In this document: positions 1 to 8,483 of the stretch, piece after piece
Layout of the letters: each line of letters begins with the position of its first letter
Position numbering within the stretch: the stretch's first letter is position 1
Origin: Alloprevotella sp.
GTDB taxonomy: Bacteria > Bacteroidota > Bacteroidia > Bacteroidales > Bacteroidaceae
Assembly: GCA_017476545.1 (NCBI GenBank)
Contig: JAFUZP010000042.1
Location: 1-58,503, forward strand
Direction: 5' to 3'
Length of the DNA stretch: 58,503 bases
The notes under the pieces: generated by a model
Databases searched by the model: none
What the model was told of the DNA's origin: nothing
The model's input: only the letters and a program-made list of their open reading frames with translations
Position numbers and translations under genes: made by a program

Positions 1-3000
1 AAGCTGGCCGACTACAACATCCAGAAGGTAAGCACCCTTCACCTCGTACTGCGCGTGCGGGGCTACGCCCTTTGGCTGGGCGGCGTCCTTGTAGGGGAGG
101 AGAACCATGAGGACATCCTGGGCGACGGCACGGCCAGCTTTGACCCGGAGACAAACACACTCAGCCTCAGCGGAACCAAGGTTACGACGGGCGCATACAA
201 TCTCGGCGAAGGTGGGTCTGCGTACCCTGTCGCCTTGTATGTGGGCGGCGAGATAGAGACCCTGACCATCCACCTCACCGGGACGAACGAGTTGGCCGGC
301 AACGTTGGGTACGGAATCTACGCCGAGAACAACCTGTCCTTTACCGGAACGGGAAGTCTCTACTGCTACGGCTCGAACGCTTTCACGAACGAATTTAACG
401 CATCTGCCACTGGGATTAGCGCGAAAGGCGATATTACTGTCGCGTCGGGCGACGTTACCGCTGAGGCCAGCTCGAGTCTTTCCCAGGCTGTCCGGGCACG
501 GGGCGCACTCACCGTAAACGGCGGCAGCCTGACCGGAACGGCGAGCGGCAACTATAGCTATGGGATAAGCGTTCAAGGCGCACTCTCCGTGAACGGCGGC
601 AGCCTAACCGGCATAGCCGGAGACTGCGGTATTCTTGTTTATGGCGCGGCCCAGCTCACCGGCGGCACCCTGCGCGGCGAATATGACGCGGACAAACTAC
701 CTGCCTCGTACGCCTCTGCAGACTATCGCTGCGGCTTCTGGTGGAAGGAAACCTTCGCGATAGACGCGTCCCACCAGGAGTTCATCATCGTCAAACCTGC
801 CCTTTATTCGTATGCAGACTACCGGTACGGCCGCACCGTCACCGAACAGGCCACGGGCAACCCGGCGGCCGTCGTACATATCGCCGCGCTGGAACCATGC
901 AGCGTCACGGCCACGAAGGTGTGGGACGACGGCGACAACGTCGATCGCCGCCGCCCGCAGTACACCTGGCTTACCATCAAGCGCACCGACAGGCAGGATG
1001 TCACGGACATTAACGGGAACGCGGTAGCCACCACCGTGCGGGTGGACGGCTGGGCCGGCACCAACTTTTCCGTCGAGTGGGAGGATCTGCCGACGTACGC
1101 GCTCACCAACGGCGAATGGACGCCCGTTGAATACACCGTGCTGGAGACCGACGAGGACGGCATGGCATGGACACCCGGTGGCTACACGAAGGTCATCACT
1201 GGCAACATGGCGGACGGTTTCACCGTAACCAACCGCTACACACCGAAGCAGACGGACATCATCGTCACCAAGCTATGGGCCGACTACGACAACGCCGCAG
1301 GCCTGCGCCCGCAGGAGCTGGAGTTACACCTCGACAAGAAGTCGTTCATAACTTCTACGGCGGACGACACAGACATCAAGGACGTGGCACCGACCCGGCT
1401 CATCAACGAGGCCAGCGGCTGGAAGGCCGAATGGCGCGGACTGCCCTATAACGAAATAACCAGTTGGGGCATCGGGAGGGACATCCGCTACGTCGTCCGC
1501 GAGGATGCCGAAGACTACACCGGCGCGCTCACCGAGGGGGATGCCGGCCTGCGGGTCACGCTCCTCTGGGACGAGGGTGCCGAGAAACCACAGACGCTCA
1601 CGGCGACTCTGTTAGATGAAACAGGCACTAGCTACAGCTTCACGGCAACGCTCAGCGAGGAGAACGGTTGGACGGCGCAGTACGACGGCATCAACCCAGC
1701 TATAGCGAAAGGCTACAGCTTCGGTATTGACTGGACACCGAAGCAGGAGGCTGTCTGCCGCAAGGTGGTGAGCGTGGTACGTAACTACATGCTCACCAAC
1801 ACGCTGATTCCCGTCATCAACGTAAACGTGGACACGCCCCGCTGCGGCACGGAGGTATGGGTCGAGGACGGCTACTGGGACACAGCTGGTTACACCAACC
1901 CTGCCGCGCAGCAGAACCGCCCTACCGGCAACGTACAGACCGAGGGGTGGGAACTCTACGAGAACAAATACGGCGCAAGCCTGTATTATGACGGTGTTGG
2001 GGTCTGGGATGTAGTCGTCTCCCCCTTCGCTGGCACCCTTGCCGGCGGGAACAGCTACCTTGTCCGTGGCGAGTGCACGCCCTTGGAAGGCACGCTGGTA
2101 GCCGCCACGGCGAGGGTCTTTGTGAACGGAGAGGAAGTTCCGGCGGAGCGCGTCCGCGTGAACGCGGCGGGCCGCGTCGAATTCATGGCGGAGGTTAAGG
2201 CCGCACACGACTTGCAGCAGACGGAAGGCGAGGAGCCTACCTGCGAAGCCGGGGGCACGTTGCCATTCTGGACGTGCGCGGGCTGCGCCAACCGCTTCGC
2301 GGACGAAAACGGCGAGACGGAGATTGACGAGCCACAGACACTCGAACCGCTCGACCACATGTGGGGCGAACCGACCTACCAGTGGGCCGAGGACTACAGC
2401 ACGGCCACAGCACTGCGCATCTGCCAGCGCAATGCCAGCCACGAGGAAACGGAGACCGTAGAGAGTACGTCCGAGGAGACCCTGGCACCCACCTACAAGG
2501 CCGTGGGCGAGCTGACCTACACCGCCGTATTCACCACCCCGGGCTTTGAGACGCAGACCACGACGGTGGATATCCCCGCACTGGAGCCCTACGGCATAGC
2601 AATCAACGAGACGAACTTCCCCGACCCGGCATTCCGCCAGTACATCGCCGAGACCTTCGACACCGACCCCGACGTGGAGGGCTGGCTTATCCCCGAGGAA
2701 ATAGAGGCCGCACGGCGCATGGACGTCAGCGGACTGGGCATCAGCGACCTCACGGGCGTGGAGCACTTCACCGCACTCGAAGCGCTGGACTGCTCGCAGA
2801 ACAGCCTGACGGAGCTCAACCTGGCGCAGAACGGGATGCTCACGGAGCTGTACTGCTACCTGAACGGCATAGCCGACACCGCCATGGACGCCCTGATTGC
2901 CAGCCTGCCTGCACGTGAGGGATGCGTGCTCAGGGTCATCGCACCCTACGTGGAGGGCGAGCAGAACAGCTGTATGATGGTACAGGTGGGCGATGCCAGG

Positions 3001-3222
3001 CAGAAAGGCTGGGCACCGTACTATTGGAGCGGCACGGCCCTGGGCGAAGGCAACGGCGAGTGGCTGGAATACGAGGGCGACGACGTGCTGACCGGCATCG
3101 GCGCGGTGGGTACGGTGCAGACACCCGACACCTGGTACATGCTCGACGGCAGGAGGCTCGGCGGCAACCCGGCACAGAAGGGCGTACACATCCGCAACGG
3201 CAGGAAAGTCGTGGTGAAGTAA
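1..3222 (+). CDS. Large surface protein with ubiquitin-like segment, beta-helix, Cna-B and LRR regions (5' partial)
   Basis: The frame is open from base 1, so the true start lies outside the window; the GTG at 55 is not a credible start. Residues 1-22 align without gaps to ubiquitin 55-76 and include ADYNIQKVSTLHLVLRVRG (17 of 22 identical by eye); the final Gly-Gly is Gly-Tyr. After this come beta-helix-like repeats (about 25-120 and 150-215) with a 25-residue repeat copied at bases 502-536 and 577-611. Cna-B-like domains follow (TATKVWDD near 300, VTKLWADY near 420, a weaker one near 515). A cysteine-containing region sits near 748-763, a short internalin-like LRR block near 865-980, and a tail YMLDGRRLGG...KGVHIRNGRKVVVK that resembles Bacteroidota secretion/anchoring tails. 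Likely a secreted or surface adhesin-like protein. The function of the ubiquitin part is unknown. Confidence 0.85.
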   Translation, partial: KLADYNIQKVSTLHLVLRVRGYALWLGGVLVGEENHEDILGDGTASFDPETNTLSLSGTKVTTGAYNLGEGGSAYPVALYVGGEIETLTIHLTGTNELAGNVGYGIYAENNLSFTGTGSLYCYGSNAFTNEFNASATGISAKGDITVASGDVTAEASSSLSQAVRARGALTVNGGSLTGTASGNYSYGISVQGALSVNGGSLTGIAGDCGILVYGAAQLTGGTLRGEYDADKLPASYASADYRCGFWWKETFAIDASHQEFIIVKPALYSYADYRYGRTVTEQATGNPAAVVHIAALEPCSVTATKVWDDGDNVDRRRPQYTWLTIKRTDRQDVTDINGNAVATTVRVDGWAGTNFSVEWEDLPTYALTNGEWTPVEYTVLETDEDGMAWTPGGYTKVITGNMADGFTVTNRYTPKQTDIIVTKLWADYDNAAGLRPQELELHLDKKSFITSTADDTDIKDVAPTRLINEASGWKAEWRGLPYNEITSWGIGRDIRYVVREDAEDYTGALTEGDAGLRVTLLWDEGAEKPQTLTATLLDETGTSYSFTATLSEENGWTAQYDGINPAIAKGYSFGIDWTPKQEAVCRKVVSVVRNYMLTNTLIPVINVNVDTPRCGTEVWVEDGYWDTAGYTNPAAQQNRPTGNVQTEGWELYENKYGASLYYDGVGVWDVVVSPFAGTLAGGNSYLVRGECTPLEGTLVAATARVFVNGEEVPAERVRVNAAGRVEFMAEVKAAHDLQQTEGEEPTCEAGGTLPFWTCAGCANRFADENGETEIDEPQTLEPLDHMWGEPTYQWAEDYSTATALRICQRNASHEETETVESTSEETLAPTYKAVGELTYTAVFTTPGFETQTTTVDIPALEPYGIAINETNFPDPAFRQYIAETFDTDPDVEGWLIPEEIEAARRMDVSGLGISDLTGVEHFTALEALDCSQNSLTELNLAQNGMLTELYCYLNGIADTAMDALIASLPAREGCVLRVIAPYVEGEQNSCMMVQVGDARQKGWAPYYWSGTALGEGNGEWLEYEGDDVLTGIGAVGTVQTPDTWYMLDGRRLGGNPAQKGVHIRNGRKVVVK

Positions 3223-3299
3223 ACACCCGCTACGTCCCGCCGGAGCGGCGGCAAACCTGCCAATAGCTTCGCTACAGCAGAGCCGGGGCGAAAAACACT

Positions 3300-3333
3300 G
3301 ACGGGGGTGGAGGCATTGGCCTCCACCCCCGTC
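3300..3333 (+). terminator. Rho-independent-type terminator of the surface protein gene
   Basis: A perfect 15-bp stem (3300-3314 with 3319-3333, arm GACGGGGGTGGAGGC) closes on a 4-base loop, 78 bases after the stop codon. There is no long T run, only CTTCC, so termination strength is uncertain. Confidence 0.7.
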
Positions 3334-3358
3334 TTCCGTACATCCCAGGGAACGCACC

Positions 3359-3446
3359 GTAACCCTGCGGGCAGTTCATCGTAACCCTACGGGTAGTCCG
3401 CCGTAACCCTACGGGTAGTTTTCCGTAACCCTGCGGGTAAGTTCAC
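3359..3446 (+). repeat. 22-bp palindromic repeat array A (4 units)
   Basis: Four back-to-back units start at 3359, 3381, 3403 and 3425, each exactly 22 bp. The core is GTAACCCTACGGGTAGTT with a variable 3' end. Each core carries an imperfect dyad ACCC-N3-GGGT. The same unit recurs in five other intergenic regions of this window. 22 is not a multiple of 3 and no ORF is conserved, so it is not coding. The array lies between two same-strand genes, about 190 bases upstream of the rprX promoter. The rest of the gap (3447-3636) shows GC-rich sequence and then a T-rich stretch, with no other feature. Confidence 0.85.
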
Positions 3447-3635
3447 GCACAGCCCCGGGGCGGTCCCGGCATCCCGCCGGGAGCGGAGCGGAAAGGCGGC
3501 ACAGGGCGGGCTGGCCGCAGGCTCCGCTTCCACCGCTACATACTATCGGAACGGCTACCCGTAGGTACGTGTTTACCCACCTGTCGTAAACGAACGTTAA
3601 AATAGGCGGTTTTTTTTCTTTTTTTGAGTAAAAAA

Positions 3636-3666
3636 TTTTGGTTTTTACGGTGGCGGCGTATCTTTG
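3636..3666 (+). promoter_or_regulatory. Bacteroidota-type promoter of rprX
   Basis: -7 box TATCTTTG at 3659-3666 and a TTTTG -33 element at 3636-3640, 18 bases apart. This predicts a start near 3671 and a leader of about 105 bases before the GTG at 3776. Confidence 0.7.
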
Positions 3667-3775
3667 CGCTGAAACTGCGGAAAGCACGGGTACAGCCGCG
3701 CGCCGCCGACTGCGGATACCACGGGACGGCACGCACGGGACGGCACGCCGCCGCACACGCAGGCACACCGACAAC

Positions 3776-5215
3776 GTGAAGAAGAAAACCATCTGGACCA
3801 TAGCCATCGCGATGGGCGCCTCGTTCATCGTGCTGCTCTACTTGCAGACGCGCTACTTCGAGCAAGTAGTGCGGATGCGCAGCGAGCAGTTCGCCGAGGC
3901 TGTAGGACGCGCCCTCTACCAAGTGGCCTACGAACTGGAAGAAGAGGGTGAGGCCGCACCGCTCACGCCGGAAGGCGGGAGGCAGAAACCGGAAGAGGCG
4001 TCCGGAAGCACAGCGACTGCAGCGAGCGACACAACAGCACTGACCGCACATGAGGAAACGGACGGGACAGCCCCCTATACCCCCCCACCCCGTCGCGAAC
4101 GCCGCTACGGGACAGCCGTCGGCACACAAGCCCCCTACAGCGCGGCGGGAAGCCGCACGCTGAAGGAACGGCTGGGCGGGCTGGAAGGCGACCTGGCGCG
4201 CGCGCTGCGCAATAACGGCATTGACGAGGACGGACTGGTGTACCACTACTACGTGACCGATGCCCTGGGCGACACCGTATGCCGCTGCGCCGACTACGAC
4301 GCGCGCGGCGAGGAACGCGCCTTCACACAAGTACTCTTCGCCAACGATGCGGCGGGGCGGCAGGGCGTGCTCAACATCCACTTCCCGGGCATGATGCGCT
4401 ACGTGTTCACCGGTGTGCAGTTCATCGTTCCCGCACTGCTCTTCACGTTCGTACTGCTCTGTATGTTCATCTTCACCATCTACACCATCTTCCGGCAGAA
4501 ACGGCTCACGGAGATCAAGAACGACTTCATCAACAACATGACGCACGAGTTCAAGACACCCATCTCCACCATCTCCCTCGCCGCACAGATGCTTAATGAC
4601 TCCTCCGTGACGAAGAACGAAGGAATGCTGCGGCACGTATCCGGCATTATCAATGACGAGACGAAACGCCTGCGCTTCCAGGTGGAGAAAGTACTCCAGA
4701 TGTCCATGTTCGATGAGAAGGGCGGCACGTACACCCAACGCGAACTCCGCCTCAACAAGATACTGGAGGACGTGGCCAACACCTTCCGCCTCAAGGTGGA
4801 AAGCGCGGGCGGTACAATCACCACACAGCTGGAGGCCGACGAAGACACCGTATATGGAGACGAAATGCACCTGACGAACGTACTCTTTAACCTGATGGAT
4901 AACGCCGTCAAATACAAGCAGCCCGAACAACCGCTGCACATCATACTCTCCAGTGCCAACCGCAGCGGACGCATTGTCGTTACCGTACGCGACAACGGCA
5001 TCGGCATCAAACGCGAGGACCTCAAGAAAATATTTGAAAAATTCTACCGGGCACACACCGGTAACCGCCACGACGTGAAAGGCTTCGGCCTCGGGCTGGC
5101 CTACGTGAAGAAAGTGGTAAGCTTCCATCAGGGCACCATACACGCCGACAGCGCACCGGGTAAAGGCACGTCATTCCTCATCACGCTGCCCATCCTCAAA
5201 GAGAGCAAACACTGA
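3776..5215 (+). CDS. rprX: RprX-like sensor histidine kinase
   Basis: Membrane sensor kinase, 479 aa from GTG 3776. I prefer that start because the -7 box lies at 3659-3666, which excludes the longer reading from 3638, and because the first helix follows at once (VKKKTIWTIAIAMG). An N-terminal transmembrane helix, a low-complexity periplasmic stretch and a second helix (FIVPALLFTFVLLCMFIF) precede the HisKA domain. The phosphoaccepting histidine is about residue 257 in NNMTHEFKTPIS. The ATPase domain shows the N box (LFNLMDNAVKY), DNGIGI and GFGLGLAYVKK. The partner regulator starts 40 bases downstream. Known family role: the RprXY system of Bacteroides; the signal sensed here is not evident. 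The periplasmic segment is unusually rich in Ala, Thr and Glu. Confidence 0.93.
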   Translation: MKKKTIWTIAIAMGASFIVLLYLQTRYFEQVVRMRSEQFAEAVGRALYQVAYELEEEGEAAPLTPEGGRQKPEEASGSTATAASDTTALTAHEETDGTAPYTPPPRRERRYGTAVGTQAPYSAAGSRTLKERLGGLEGDLARALRNNGIDEDGLVYHYYVTDALGDTVCRCADYDARGEERAFTQVLFANDAAGRQGVLNIHFPGMMRYVFTGVQFIVPALLFTFVLLCMFIFTIYTIFRQKRLTEIKNDFINNMTHEFKTPISTISLAAQMLNDSSVTKNEGMLRHVSGIINDETKRLRFQVEKVLQMSMFDEKGGTYTQRELRLNKILEDVANTFRLKVESAGGTITTQLEADEDTVYGDEMHLTNVLFNLMDNAVKYKQPEQPLHIILSSANRSGRIVVTVRDNGIGIKREDLKKIFEKFYRAHTGNRHDVKGFGLGLAYVKKVVSFHQGTIHADSAPGKGTSFLITLPILKESKH

Positions 5216-5255
5216 TACGACAGATACAAACCACTAACACAAAGGATAAACAAGT

Positions 5256-5957
5256 ATGAACGAGAACATGAAAATCCTCCTCTGCGAGGACGACGAGAAC
5301 TTAGGCATGCTGCTTAGGGAGTACCTGCAGGCAAAAGGCTACGAGACGGAGCTTTGCCCGGACGGAGAGACCGGCTACAAAGCCTTCATGCAGGAGAAAT
5401 TCGACATTTGCGTCTTCGACGTGATGATGCCCAAAAAGGACGGTTTCTCGCTGGCCAAGGACATCCGCCAACTGAACGAGGAGGTACCCATTATCTTCCT
5501 TACCGCCAAAACCCTGAAAGAGGACATCCTGGAAGGCTTCAAGCTCGGCGCGGACGACTACATCACCAAGCCGTTCTCCATGGAGGAGCTCACACTGCGC
5601 ATCGAGGCCATCCTGCGCCGCGTCAAGGGAAAGAAAAACCACGACAGGACGGTATATAAACTGGGCGAGTTCACCTTCGACACACAAAAACAGACCCTGA
5701 CACGGAACGGGGAGCCTGCGAAGCTCACGACGAAGGAAAGCGAGCTGCTCTCCCTGCTCTGCGCACACGCCAACGAAATCCTGCAGCGCGACTTCGCGCT
5801 CAAGACCATCTGGATTGACGACAACTACTTCAATGCGCGCTCAATGGACGTCTATATCACGAAACTGCGCAAGCACCTCAAAGCAGACCCTAGCGTAGAA
5901 ATCATCAACATCCACGGCAAGGGCTACAAACTCATCACGCCCGACCCCGAGCCCTGA
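5256..5957 (+). CDS. rprY: RprY-like OmpR-family response regulator
   Basis: DNA-binding response regulator of 233 aa. The receiver domain (about 5-120) carries the acidic pair in CEDDENLG, the phosphoaccepting Asp55 in VFDVMMPKKDG, and the conserved Lys in ADDYITKPFS. The C-terminal winged helix (about 135-228) ends with the typical INIHGKGYKL. The sequence LLREYLQAKGYE and the receiver as a whole closely match the RprY proteins of Bacteroides as I recall them. It follows the kinase by 40 bases and precedes a lipoprotein gene by 6, so all three are probably one transcript. Its regulon cannot be read from this window. Confidence 0.95.
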   Translation: MNENMKILLCEDDENLGMLLREYLQAKGYETELCPDGETGYKAFMQEKFDICVFDVMMPKKDGFSLAKDIRQLNEEVPIIFLTAKTLKEDILEGFKLGADDYITKPFSMEELTLRIEAILRRVKGKKNHDRTVYKLGEFTFDTQKQTLTRNGEPAKLTTKESELLSLLCAHANEILQRDFALKTIWIDDNYFNARSMDVYITKLRKHLKADPSVEIINIHGKGYKLITPDPEP

Positions 5958-5963
5958 CCCAAG

Positions 5964-6659
5964 ATGAAAAAAAGTATCCACACGCTACTGGCCGCCGTGG
6001 CACTCGCCACGGGGATAGGCGGCCTCACGACAGGCTGCAACGACGATGACTCCTACGCCGACGACCTCAAACGCGAGCGGAAGCAGATACAAGCCTTCCT
6101 GAAGAAAGGGGTACAGGTGACAGACCCCGAGTCCGGCACCTACTACATCAACCACCCGGCCCCGATCAACCCCATCACGGAGGAAGAGTTCTACGCCAAC
6201 GACTCCACTACTGATGTAGCTAAGAACGAGTTTGTCCTCTTCAACGGCTCAGGCATCTATATGCAAATCGTCAGGAAAGGTACGGGTAAGAAGCTGCAGA
6301 ACGGCGAAAGCACCGCCGTTATCTGCCGTTACACGGAATTTAACATCGCGGCAGACACCATTCAGTCCACCAACCTCATCCAGCAGTATGCCACCAGGCC
6401 GGAGATAATGAACGTCACGAACACGTCGGGCACTTTTACCGCACATTTCACGAGCGGTCTTATGCGCGCCGCCTACGGACAGGCCGTGCCGAGCGCATGG
6501 CTCATCCCCCTCACCTTCGTGAATCTCGGGCGGCAGGCCGCCGCCGATGAGGAAATAGCCCTCGTGCGCCTCATCGTACCCAGCCGCGAAGGGCAGGACG
6601 ATGCAAAGACAAAAGTCTATCCCTGCTACTACGAAGTGAGCTACCAGCGGGGCCGGTAG
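5964..6659 (+). CDS. DUF4827-type lipoprotein
   Basis: A 231-aa exported protein. Its signal sequence ends in a lipobox-like GGLTTGC, followed directly by NDDD; acidic residues just after the lipid cysteine act as a surface-export signal in Bacteroidota lipoproteins, so outward exposure is plausible. The body (KQIQAFLKKGVQV, then a region ending in VYPCYYEVSYQRGR) looks like the DUF4827 family of Bacteroidales, distantly like FKBP-type proteins, but no catalytic residues can be named. It starts 6 bases after rprY and is likely co-transcribed with rprXY, which hints at an envelope-stress role (inference). Confidence 0.75.
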   Translation: MKKSIHTLLAAVALATGIGGLTTGCNDDDSYADDLKRERKQIQAFLKKGVQVTDPESGTYYINHPAPINPITEEEFYANDSTTDVAKNEFVLFNGSGIYMQIVRKGTGKKLQNGESTAVICRYTEFNIAADTIQSTNLIQQYATRPEIMNVTNTSGTFTAHFTSGLMRAAYGQAVPSAWLIPLTFVNLGRQAAADEEIALVRLIVPSREGQDDAKTKVYPCYYEVSYQRGR

Positions 6660-6796
6660 GGACTGACCCGGGGGGCGGTGGATGCCGGGTGAGCGGAACG
6701 CACGTCGTACCCACCGCAGCAGCCCTCCCCACAGGCCGCACGCCTTCCGCCCGATGAGAGAGGAAGCATTAACGTACATAACGGAAACGGTAACAA

Positions 6797-6839
6797 TAAG
6801 CGCCGTCCACTCTTGGCTATGCCGAGCGGACGGCGCTTA
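6797..6839. terminator. Bidirectional terminator between convergent genes
   Basis: A perfect 12-bp stem TAAGCGCCGTCC (6797-6808) pairs with 6828-6839. It lies between the plus-strand lipoprotein and the minus-strand small membrane protein, so it can serve both directions. Confidence 0.7.
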
Positions 6840-6886
6840 ATATACGACCGATACGGATTACCGTCCCAACGCTCTGGAAACGGCAA

Positions 6887-7132
6887 CTACTCGTCCTTGG
6901 GGTTGCTGGCGTTGAGTATGTCCTTCATTCCCTGGAGGAAGCCTTGCAGCCCCCGCCAGATACCCCATCCTACGGCCTTCAGGAGACGGTAGGCAAGGCG
7001 GCCGAGTGTCCAAAGAAGGAGGCCGAGGCCAACGAAAGCATCGCGTAAACCGAACACAACGAGGCGGCCGGCTTCAAGAAAGGCCTGTTTCTCGGAGGTG
7101 TCACTATCCCAACTGCGGAAATAATTGCTCAT
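6887..7132 (-). CDS. Small membrane protein of unknown function
   Basis: 81 aa from the ATG at 7132. A longer reading exists but would overlap the upstream phospholipase-D-like gene and adds composition unlike a real protein. It begins MSNYFRSWDSDTSEKQAFLE, then has a hydrophobic stretch with glycines (VGLGLLLWTLGRLAYRLL) and an amphipathic segment (GWGIWRGLQGFLQGMKD). This suggests a membrane-inserted or membrane-lying peptide. It lies 77 bases after the phospholipase-D-like gene on the same strand and ahead of a shared terminator. I do not recognise the family. Confidence 0.6.
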   Translation of the reverse strand: MSNYFRSWDSDTSEKQAFLEAGRLVVFGLRDAFVGLGLLLWTLGRLAYRLLKAVGWGIWRGLQGFLQGMKDILNASNPKDE

Positions 7133-7209
7133 ATCTGTGTGTCGTTTTGTACTGGTTATGCCGGACTGCGGCGGGGGTGCCCGCCACGCGGTCCGCTTGC
7201 CGGCCCGCG

Positions 7210-8481
7210 TTACACGAATGGGCCGAGGAACTGCCAGAACCATGCGGCGAAGCGGCGGCCGGGCTTGAAGTTCTTCTTCCACGTCTCGGGCGTGAGCAGC
7301 CAGCAGCGCGCCGCGCTATCCTCGCGGAAAATGTTCTGCAATCCCTGGGTGGAAGGGGCGTCGGCCACAAGCAGGTTGCACTCATAGTCGTAGCGGAGGC
7401 TGCGGCTGTTGAGGTTGGTGCTCCCTACGAAGGCGAGACGACCGTCCACCATCATGATCTTGCTGTGGTGGAAGCCACCCTCGAAGACGTAAACGCGCGC
7501 GCCGTGCTTCATGAGGCGGTGGGCGTTGTGCTCCACGATACGCGGCGTAATGGGTATGTCGCTCTTGGAGGAGATCATCACCTGCACGTCCACGCCGCGC
7601 TTGCAGGCCCGCTTCAGCGCACGGCGGATGGCAGGCGAAAGTGTGAGGTAGGGATTGATGATTTGCACCTGTTCCTGTGCGGCGTCGATGGCACGCACGA
7701 AGGTGCGGCGCATGATGGAAGGCGTCCTGCGGGGAACACGGTCCACCACGCCGATGCACTTGCTGCCTGCCGACTGGCAGGTATCCGCCTTCAGACCGCT
7801 GAAGTAGCGGCGCGCATCGCGTCCGCCGGTGTAATATTCCGGTCCGCTAAGGCGGCTGTGAGTGGCCGCATTCCAGAAATTGACGAAGATGGCCTGCAGC
7901 TCATCTACAACGTCGCCCTCCACACGGCAATGGATGTCGCGCCATTCGCCGAACTCCGGCTTGCCCGTGATGTAGTAGTCGGCCACGTTCATGCCCCCGG
8001 TATAGGCCACAAGACCGTCAATAACGACAATCTTACGGTGGTCGCGGTGGAAGGCGTGGTTGATGTAGGGGAAACGGACGGGGTCGTACTCCACGATTTC
8101 TATGCCGTGACGGCGGATGCTGTCCAGGTGGCGTCGGCGGAAAGGCCGGTTGTTGGAGCGGTTGCCGAAGCCGTCGAACAGCGCACGCACCTCCACGCCC
8201 GCCTCAGCCTTCTCCCCGAGGAGCTGGAAGAGGCGGCGGTTGATGCTGTCGTTACGGAAATTGAAATATTCCAGGTGGATACTCTTGCGCGCCTGCCGGA
8301 CTGCGGCAAAGAGATCGTCGAATTTCTCCTGCCCAGTCTGGAAGAAAACGAGGCGGTTGTTCCCGCTGAAGCGCACGCCATACTCCGACCGCAACCAAGC
8401 GACCACGGCGGAATCGCTGCGCTCCTGGGCGGAGGCGGCGATGCAAAGCAGCAGGCAGAGAAGGGCGGTGCAGCGTTTCAT
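7210..8481 (-). CDS. Exported phospholipase-D/cardiolipin-synthase-like protein
   Basis: 423 aa with two HKD catalytic motifs: HRDHRKIVVIDGLVAYTGG in the middle and HHSKIMMVDGRLAFVGSTN near the C-terminus. This is the layout of cardiolipin synthases and related phosphatidyltransferases. Typical cardiolipin synthases start with two membrane helices; this one starts with a cleavable-looking signal peptide (MKRCTALLCLLLCIAASAQ), which places the catalytic part in the periplasm or at the outer membrane. It starts 2 bases after kdsD ends. A role in phospholipid exchange or turnover is likely, but substrate and direction cannot be told from sequence. Confidence 0.85.
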   Translation of the reverse strand: MKRCTALLCLLLCIAASAQERSDSAVVAWLRSEYGVRFSGNNRLVFFQTGQEKFDDLFAAVRQARKSIHLEYFNFRNDSINRRLFQLLGEKAEAGVEVRALFDGFGNRSNNRPFRRRHLDSIRRHGIEIVEYDPVRFPYINHAFHRDHRKIVVIDGLVAYTGGMNVADYYITGKPEFGEWRDIHCRVEGDVVDELQAIFVNFWNAATHSRLSGPEYYTGGRDARRYFSGLKADTCQSAGSKCIGVVDRVPRRTPSIMRRTFVRAIDAAQEQVQIINPYLTLSPAIRRALKRACKRGVDVQVMISSKSDIPITPRIVEHNAHRLMKHGARVYVFEGGFHHSKIMMVDGRLAFVGSTNLNSRSLRYDYECNLLVADAPSTQGLQNIFREDSAARCWLLTPETWKKNFKPGRRFAAWFWQFLGPFV

Positions 8482-8483
8482 TA

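Noticed and set aside
1612-3357. Long minus-strand ORF opposite the surface protein
   Set aside because: Shadow of a GC-rich gene: no start context, odd Cys/His/Arg composition, and the plus strand has recognisable domains.
3638-3775. N-terminal extension of rprX
   Set aside because: It contains the promoter -7 box; the kinase starts at GTG 3776 right before its first membrane helix.
3536-5143. Long minus-strand ORF opposite rprX
   Set aside because: Overlaps a clear histidine kinase and has shadow composition.
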